Source: Undaria pinnatifida
Lineage: Eukaryota; Sar; Phaeophyceae; Laminariales; Alariaceae
DNA length: 64,000 nucleotides
NCBI GenBank assembly: GCA_012845835.1
Contig: JABAKD010000025.1
Coordinates: forward strand, 524,001 to 588,000
Direction: 5' to 3'
Positions 57,458 through 64,000 of the stretch are shown here, piece after piece. Within the stretch, counting starts at the first letter, position 1; each line of letters starts with the position of its first letter. The position numbers and the translations under genes are program-made. A model generated the notes under the pieces. It was not told the origin of the DNA and did no database searches. It saw only the letters and a list, made by a program, of their open reading frames with translations.

Positions 57458-58293
57458 AAGGATGCGTATTTCCTCACCTGGAACCCAGAATTTTCCGGGA
57501 AACAGCCTTTTTCAGTTTATCCTAAATTGCTCCCCTACTTCCTCTCATTCCAGGGGGATAAGGAGGCATTTTGTTGGGGACAAAACATTGTCATCCCCGA
57601 GTGGTCCATGCACTAGCGTAAGCACGAGTATACGATCTATCCAGGCCTCTGGGCAGTCATTTTTAGTCATTTTCATTCCACACAGTAGTGTCAGGGCAGA
57701 ATGCGAGTGCCTGAGTTACATTCATCGGTTTCAGTTATCTTTCACTTGTCCATGCCCTAGTTGGTTTCGTCCGGCAGCCGTCCATCTAATGTTGGAAAAC
57801 CACTACTACTCTGTAGTGCTGGTACAAGCGATCTCTGACGTGCGAATACATAATGTGGCAAGGCAATCAGCAATACAAAGTACAAAGCAGGACGCGAGCA
57901 GCCACAGCAGAGCGCTGCTGCGTAGTATGTGTGTAGCGGTCGCGACCGTATCCGCGGGCTGTTAACATAAACATGGACGCCTCAACGAAATCCCAACGTC
58001 CCAGCTCCATCTGCGCCGAGTTCACCCGTTCCATTTGGATGTGATTCCTCGCATAGTTAAGAGTTATTTATTTGTGTCCGTATTCCTTCCATAGGCCTCC
58101 TGTTACTAGAGGACCGCTGCTAGGCTGCACAGCCTTCACGACGTTTTTGTCATTTTAACGGGGGTTTCCATTCAATTATGGAGTCGTTATTAGCGCGGGG
58201 ATGGGGGGTGTAAGGAATTTCCTCTGAAAAATATTACGACCTCAAGCCCTATATATTTCGGGTAATTATCGCTACCCGGAAATACGCATCCTT
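57458..58293. mobile_element. Candidate DNA transposon or MITE with 16-bp perfect terminal inverted repeats
   Basis: AAGGATGCGTATTTCC at 57458-57473 and its exact complement at 58278-58293 bound an 836-bp segment with no transposase. Immediate flanks (AATAGC and GAAAAT) show no clear target-site duplication. The inner sequence has a 174-codon + strand frame (57441-57965) with no recognisable domain. Confidence 0.6.
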
Positions 58294-59283
58294 GAAAATT
58301 ACCACAATATAGCACAATGTATTAATCAGTACATTGTGAAGTGTAAACGTAATATTAATAGCGCATTCTGATGTGTTACTTTGCACATCCTAATAGGTTG
58401 TTAATGGCTGGAGGGCACACATCAACTAAATAATCCTCCGCATAAAAAGACGATGTCACCCCGACACATCTCCAGCACATCAAAACCACTACGAAAACCC
58501 ATCAAACACATGCCAACACAACAAAATCCTTGCCACTTCGTAGGGGCAGCCAGCATCTAACATATTATTAGGTTTATCATGAGGGTTAGGGCCATGGGGA
58601 ACCACGGTAAGAGGATGGCACACGGAGACCCATGACCCGCACGCACACAATCACCACGAGAGCAGCAATCGTCTTTTTTTTAGTTTTTTTTTTACGAGGC
58701 AGTAGTACAACATGTTTCTTACGTCACTGATTTTCGTAGAGTTGGTAGAGTTGTATACCCTTCATGGGGAACGACCGCCTGCATTTTTCAATTTTCAGGC
58801 ACGGCCGTCGTACCTGCGCTGCAACCAGTCAGATAACTCGGGAAACGGGGCGATCATTGATATTTTACAAGGGTTTTTGGTTCGATTGCTCTTTTTTCAC
58901 TGCATGCCCGTGGGTCGTCACGCACTCCAGACAGCAGACGCGTTCGTCTGGGCTCACGATTACCGTGCGGTTCGTATACGGTGCAGGCAGCCCAACCGCT
59001 GTTAATTGTAGCCGCGAGTTGGTTAGTTGTGGGAACGGGGGAACTCTATGCTGTAGTTGAGTGGATACCCGCGGCCATGTGAGTTCAGTTTGCACAATGG
59101 ATCATTTCACTTGTGCGCCTTCTTCGTATCGCGCGTTTTAGGCGGGAAAGCGTAGTATTTCCCGGACGAACTTTGATTTCGGATCTTCCTAGGGCTCTAG
59201 CACTTTTGGGTGACCACGGACTCTAGATGTTTGACAATAGTAAATGTGAGACAACAACATATACTAAAAGTATCTGAAAAATC

Positions 59284-59585
59284 AGTCAACCATTACCTTA
59301 TGTTGTGTGAACCGTTCGAACCCATGTCAACATGCTAACCCCAACTCCTTCTCATTTGCCGAAAAGCAACATAAAAACAAAAATTGTCTTCAAAACAACT
59401 CCGTATGGTTGAAATGAAAGCCGGGTGCACCCACACACGGAAAACGAGCAATGGCTGCCTGATTATGGAGGCGTTTTTTGTTTTAATGTTGCTTTTCGGC
59501 AGTGAGAAGGAGCTGGGGTTAACGTGTTGACATGTTAACATGGGTTCAAACGGTTCACACAAAACAGAGTAACGGTTGACTGAGC
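59284..59585. mobile_element. Fold-back MITE with roughly 95-bp terminal inverted repeats
   Basis: The left arm, starting CAGTCAACCATTACC, is inverted in the right arm, ending GGTAACGGTTGACTG or its variant. Shared inner blocks include GTGTGAACCGTT, GAACCCATGT(C/T)AACATG, TAACCCCA(A/G)CTCCTTCTCA and GCCGAAAAGCAACAT. The arms are about 90% complementary by eye around a core of about 110 bases. Confidence 0.8.
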
Positions 59586-59612
59586 TTTGAGGCAAATATA
59601 TTACACGTCAGC

Positions 59613-59970
59613 CGGTCGCCCCGGTGGTCTAGCGGTCACCCTCGAATACTACTTCTAGCGTTCGTCCTTGACATGTTGAGTTTGATTCTCACCGTGGTGA
59701 GATTTTGAATATATTTGCAAAAATAAATGCCACAAAGGGATCAACTAAACTAAGAGCGCCTAGCAGTGTGGGCAGGTACAATTCGACGCAGCTCGACGAG
59801 GGAAGAAAAGTGCTGGATACCTCTCGCGATAAAAATGAAGGCATGCACCGTAGTGGGGAGGGGAGAGAAGGGCCAACTATGTGACCCCGGATCTGGATTA
59901 CTACTGGGAGGGAGGGCGAGAGTAATTCAAGGATAATAAATGGGATGCAAAAAGAAAGAGAAAAAAAAGA
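59613..59970 (+). mobile_element. SINE with tRNA-derived head (fullest copy)
   Basis: The head CGGTCGCCCCGGTGGTCTAG CGG carries a Pol III A-box-like TGGTCTAGCGG (about 59625-59635), and a B-box-like GTTTGATTC follows at about 59680-59688. The body (GGGATCAACTAAAC, CTAGCAGTGTGGGCAGGTAC, CTCGCGATAAAAATGAAGGC, GTGGGGAGGGGAGAGAAGGG, CCCCGGATCTGG) is shared with four other copies in the window. The tail is A-rich (GAAAGAGAAAAAAAAG). Confidence 0.75.
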
Positions 59971-60153
59971 TGAGGATGCTGCTTGCCGGTAGAAGCAAGA
60001 GTTTTTGTGCTTGCATGTTTTCGATGGATTTTGGTAGTGGTAGTGGTAGTAGTAGTATATAGGTAAGGGTGACCTCATTGTGAAGAAAAAATAGTAGATG
60101 TGTGTCGTGCTTCATGCCCTTTCGTTCCGACTTCGCCCTCCAGCCATCACTGT

Positions 60154-60300
60154 AACAACCCATTAGAATGTGCGAATTGACACGTCAGCCATGAACAACC
60201 CATTAGAATGTGCGAATAAACCCATTAAATGTGCGAATTGCCACATCAGCCATTAACAACCCATTACGACGTAGAACGTGCAAATTGACACGTAGGAATG
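60154..60300. repeat. AACAACCCATTAGAATGTGCGAA tandem repeat
   Basis: About four imperfect units of 35-50 bases share ACAACCCATTA, ATGTGCGAATTG and ACACGTCAGCCAT. Confidence 0.8.
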
Positions 60301-60467
60301 TGCTGCAAATATTACACTTACACATCAGGAGGGTCCAGCCGTTGATCATTCATAAACAACCGTTCCAAAATATAGGTCAAGTCAAGCCAGTTCAATCGAC
60401 CAAAACAATGAAATTCAAGCCAATCCAATCCAAGTGAATCAAACAAAATTGAAGGTTGTACGTATAC

Positions 60468-60655
60468 ATGTACCCGGCTTTCAATCCCACCGAGTTGTTG
60501 GGGCTAGAATCTCGTCTCGGAAGGTCAAAGGCCGGGGGCTACAAAGGGAAAACCTCCTTTTCCCGAAAGATAAAGGGAGTTCCAACTGCGCATTAATCTT
60601 CGCCGCATTCTATACCCGGGGAGTTATGCCCTGAGGTCCCCTCGGGCTGTTGATG
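60468..60655 (+). repeat. Roughly 200-bp dispersed repeat, copy 3
   Basis: Same landmarks as the copies at 28977 and 53938. As in copy 2, it lies directly after a degenerate CCAATCCAATCCAAG tract. It has a single 3' end. Confidence 0.85.
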
Positions 60656-60689
60656 GGCAAACCTATAACTGGCGATAGAGCAAAAAGCT

Positions 60690-60850
60690 CTGTGAGCAGC
60701 TGCCAAATGGTCCAACTCAGCAAATTACTATTTTCCCGCTGCAAAAATGGTTCAACTCATGAAATACTTCGTTTACAGCTGTTAAAACGATCCAACTCAC
60801 AGGAAATTTTACGCCGTTCATGGCTGCCAAAATGGTCCAACTCAGCATGC
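60690..60850. repeat. Roughly 48-bp tandem repeat (TGCCAAAATGGTCCAACTCA)
   Basis: Four diverged copies start at about 60700, 60740, 60783 and 60827, each with GCTG(C/T)(C/A)AAA, a GGTCCAACTCA-like block and then a variable part. Confidence 0.75.
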
Positions 60851-60954
60851 GCTCGTACATGAAAAGAGAAAATAAAACAGGGTGAAGATCAGACACCAAA
60901 AAAAAAAAAAGGAGGGGAGACCGTGCGCTCGCATAAGGTAGACTGAAGAATGGT

Positions 60955-61785
60955 GTATCTCAGCGATCTTGGTGGTTCGTGTCGTCATCCCGACGGTCGA
61001 GAGTAGCAAATACATCTTGCATCATAGATATAATCCCATTCATACGTGCTGTCCGTACCGCATACCCCACAGTCAAGAGAAAACAAAAAAACTACATCAC
61101 GAGTGTAGCTATTCTTCATAATCATATCGGTACATATGAAACTGCGGTCGTTTTACTCTGGCCAAAAAAAGGCCTCCGTACAAAAGCGCCACAGCTTCCC
61201 ATCCCTTCTACAACAAGCGCATATATTGCATGGCATTATACACAAACGCGTTCCTGCATGGCGTAAATTTCAACAAGCAAGCAAATCTCCATCCGCACAG
61301 AATGCAAAAATAAACTAAAAAATGTCCATGTTGTTCAAACTGTGGAACAAGATGGCAGCGAGGGCCGTACATGAGGACGATGGATCTCTCAGCGATCTTG
61401 GTGGTTCGTGTCGTCGTCCCGACGGTCGAGAGTAGCAAATAAAAATTGCATCCTTGATAATGCTTTCAAATCTCCACTCCTGCTCAATACTCTTACGCAT
61501 CTTACAGAACCCGAGGGTTTACGAATTGCGAGATAATGCGCACCTAGCCCCACCCACCCCCGTCTACAAAGAAACATGTATGCCATCGTGCCCAACACAA
61601 GATAAAAAACAAGATGGGTAAAATCTGTAATCTGGTGCTGAAACAGTTGAATCGACAAGGTCTTTGCGGCAAGCGAAAGAAAAACGTCATATCATATCTA
61701 TGTGGACATCTCATCGATCTTGGTGGTTCGTGTCGTCATGCCGACGGTCGAGAGTCGCAAGTACACGTTGCATCCTTGATATCCC
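60955..61785. repeat. Three spaced copies of a roughly 70-bp conserved block
   Basis: Blocks at about 60955-61030, 61384-61455 and 61708-61785 share CGATCTTGGTGGTTCGTGTC, GTCATCCCGACGGTCGAGAG and GTTGCATCCTTGATA. Spacing is about 430 and 325 bases, with mostly unrelated spacers. They are direct copies and noncoding. Confidence 0.8.
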
Positions 61786-62199
61786 TTGACGTCCGTATTG
61801 GTACTGCGTGTCGTACTCGAAAACACAACTTTCTTTTTTTCATGAAGTTCTTTAACCAGTGGGCGTGCCGAACTTGGGAGATATCGGATCGCGCAACACG
61901 TGCTAGGGCGGTATCGGTGGAGCTTTTTTCAAAAAAAAAAAATGGGGAGGGGGGGGTCTTGACATGATGAGATGACGAAAAGCTCTATTCCGTACCTCGC
62001 CCAAAGTTTTTTTTTTTTTTAATCCTCCGGCGGATGGGGGAAAAAAAAAAATAACGAAAGCCTTGGTTAAGCACACTTCCACGTATTTTCATACATGGTC
62101 GTGTGTCAATTTATCTAGCTCAATTGCATTGGCAATCCAGCGCTATGATAGCTGGCCAGCGTGTCCTTTGGTTCCCGTGACAGCGATAGCGATGGTGTC

Positions 62200-63622
62200 A
62201 GTTAGCTTATTTAGAGTAAACTACAAGTCCTTTTGCGAGTCATTGGCTTCCAGCGCCGATTACGCACCGACCACACCACCCTCTCGTACGCGAAGGCCCT
62301 CAGGATGACACGATGCGAGAGCATCGAAACGACCATCCGTAAACGGCGGCTCTTCTTTGCCGGCGCCCTGGTGCGACAACACAAGGGGCGACTGCCCCGT
62401 CGGTTGATGTTCGGGACGATCGCTGGTGGGGAGAACCCGAAACCAGGCGGACAACTTAAGACTTGGCCTAGAGCCATAGCTGAGGACCTTAGGGTGTTCA
62501 AAGCCAACGAGGGATCAACGGAACACTCCCCCTTAGTTTTTGGAGTTGGGACCGCGCTGTGGCCCACTGCAGCAAAAAAGGTGGGCAAGTGGTACCGGGG
62601 GGTCCTCGAAGCAGCTGAACGGTTCATGGGCAGGTGGCACGAGGATGAGGCAAAGCTGAGTAGACAGCGCCGCGCATCCGCCGTGGGTGGTGTCGAAGGG
62701 AACGGGGGGAGGGGGGGCAGCAGGAGGGGTAGAAGGAACACCGCCCAAGGGTATGGGGGCAGGGGGGGGGACAGGAGGAGTAGAAGGGAAACCGCGGTAG
62801 ATGAAAGTAGGAAGGAGACCGCAGACAGGGTAGCAAGGTACCAGGCCGACTAGTAGGTGGAACCTTTCTATCTATGCCACTCGTACCGCCAACTGCTGCG
62901 GCTGCTCGGAATGTGATGTCTTGGTACTTTGATTTTTCCGTGAATTTATTTATTTTATTTTTTTTCTTTCCCCTTCTTATCCTTATGAAGGGAGTCTTGC
63001 ATGGTGGGTAGGTGACGAGCCTGTTTTATTTGGCCCTCCCAGTCTTCCTTCTTCTACTTGTTTCTTTTTTCCGGGGTATTTTTTCCCTTTCTTTCCCCCT
63101 TGCATGTCCATTTTGGCTCATGCTCGGGGTATGTTTCTATCTCCCGTGCTTTGGCTCCCCTTTTTATTTATTTATTTTGTCTTGGTTTCTTTCGTTGTTT
63201 CTCTCTTTTACAAGGTATTTTGGTTTAATGAGAAGAACACAAAGGGGGGAGGGGGGGAAACAGGAGGAGTAGAAGGAAAGCCGTCCAAGGGAATGGGGGC
63301 AGGGGGGGCAACAGGAGGAATAGAAGGGAGACCGCGGTGGACGAAGGCAGGAAGGAGATGGCAGACAGGGTAGCAAGGTACCAGGCCGACTAGTAGGTAC
63401 ATGGCACTTTTCGTCTTTCTCTGGGGTATTTTTTTCCCCTTTGTTCCCTCCTTGCGTGTCCAGGTTTTTGGCTCGTGTTCGGATTATCTTATTTTGGTTT
63501 TACTTTACTTTATTTTATTTCATTTTATTATGTTTCTTTTCCGAGCTTTGGCTCTCCTTTCCGGTTGGGTTGTTTCTTCGATTTCCCCTTCATTTTGTTT
63601 GTTTCATTTTTTTTTTTTTTTA

Positions 63623-63661
<39 letters not shown>

Positions 63662-63900
63662 TTTATTTCGTATTTCTCTCTTCCAATGTATTTCTGTTGC
63701 TGACGTATGTATGTTGTGCCTGTCGTACCCAGTACTAGGGCATGACATTGCGTTGTCGAATGCATTACGATGCATTATCTCTGTGTCGTGGCTTGTGACC
63801 ACAGAGCTGATCTTTCTAGGGTGAAGAATCAGTACGGACACTGGGTGTGCTGGATGTCGACGAGTAGAAGAACGGTTTAATGTGAAGAACACACACACAA
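62200..63900 (+). mobile_element. LINE 3' part with duplicated tail and AC-repeat end
   Basis: After the frame at 62233-62853, a segment resembling 62700-62855 recurs at about 63240-63397 (shared GGTAGCAAGGTACCAGGCCG, ACTAGTAGGT), and 63055-63130 resembles 63410-63485 (CTGGGGTATTTTT-like, GCATGTCCA/GCGTGTCCA, GGCTC(A/G)TG). The tail is thus a tandem duplication with a period of roughly 350-540 bases. The final unit has a very long T run (63607-63660) and ends in an ACACACAC repeat near 63890. An inverted copy of the last roughly 715 bases is at 38420-39154. Confidence 0.7.
62233..62853 (+). pseudogene. 5'-truncated non-LTR retrotransposon ORF2 C-terminus
   Basis: The roughly 206-codon frame contains TIRKRRLFFAGALVRQHKGR, LPRRLMFGTIAGGENPKPGG and RAIAEDLRVFKA. 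This is the conserved tail after the reverse-transcriptase domain of LINE-type elements, where RRRLRWFGHV...LP..L..G...G.R..G-like blocks occur. The palm and thumb motifs are missing, so the copy is 5'-truncated and inactive. Its last roughly 50 codons are low-complexity R/G-rich sequence. Unlike the RRP5 exons it is on the + strand. Confidence 0.7.
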
Positions 63901-64000
63901 GTGCTCTCGTGATGAAGAAACCCATGGGCTATCAGAAACTATACAAGAAAAATCTATAAAGTGTGTAGCAAAACAAGAACGGCATGCTTTCCGACCATTC
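63901..64000. other. Right edge, nothing recognised
   Basis: About 100 bases after the AC repeat; no open frame or repeat match was seen. Confidence 0.4.

Larger units (their letters stand above)
57331..64000. other. Repeat-rich region upstream of the last RRP5 exon seen
   Basis: By phase and homology the preceding RRP5 exons must lie to the right, but no S1-like peptide is found on the - strand here. The whole block is therefore either a very long intron (over 6.6 kb) or a break in synteny. It contains, in order, the 57458-58293 element, a fold-back element (59284-59585), a SINE (59613-59970), tandem repeats, a dispersed repeat copy, three copies of a 70-bp repeat and a LINE 3' part. Confidence 0.55.

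Noticed and set aside
57441-57965. 174-codon + strand frame inside the inverted-repeat element
   Set aside because: No transposase motif (no DDE/DDD spacing or zinc finger seen) and composition like the surrounding noncoding DNA.
59613-59700. Functional tRNA gene
   Set aside because: A- and B-box-like strings are present, but I could not draw a full cloverleaf and the head is joined to a repeated SINE body.

Overview
This is eukaryotic nuclear DNA. Coding sequence is split into short exons by long GT-AG introns (about 0.25 to 4.5 kb), and the spacers are packed with SINE-, LINE- and MITE-like repeats, microsatellites and telomere-like TTAGGG/CCCTAA tracts. Intron size, base composition and repeat load suggest a stramenopile, most probably a brown alga. 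That placement is inference; no marker gene in the window proves it.

Layout. (1) 265-1330, + strand: the last two coding exons of a molybdopterin-binding/FAD-synthase-like gene whose 5' part lies left of the window. (2) 4451/5859-13529, + strand: a DNAJC21-type J-protein (yeast Jjj1 family) with J domain, charged coiled coil and two U1-type C2H2 zinc fingers. (3) 15521-23138, + strand: a six-exon gene of about 888 residues that I do not recognise. (4) 57330 down to 25964, - strand: 26 phase-consistent exons of RRP5/PDCD11 giving 1695 residues of S1 repeats, an acidic linker and C-terminal HAT repeats; its 5' exons lie beyond the right edge. (5) 57331-64000: repeat-filled sequence upstream of the last RRP5 exon seen, ending with a 5'-truncated non-LTR retrotransposon.

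Genes 2 and 4 both act in ribosome biogenesis: DNAJC21/Jjj1 in late cytoplasmic 60S maturation, RRP5 in early pre-rRNA processing. The most interesting structure is in the 4.5-kb RRP5 intron 33392-37940. It holds six copies, about 0.5-0.9 kb apart, of a roughly 100-nt unit with a 12-bp terminal stem, a conserved core, a length-variable internal hairpin and C/D-like boxes when read in the host-gene sense. This looks like an intronic array of small structured RNAs, possibly snoRNA-like.

A second recurring theme is ghost exons: decayed duplicates of exon ends with their splice sites, sitting in neighbouring introns of at least three genes. A third is a nine-base near-palindrome, TACC(A/T)GGTA, present at least 15 times, always outside the exons I modelled.
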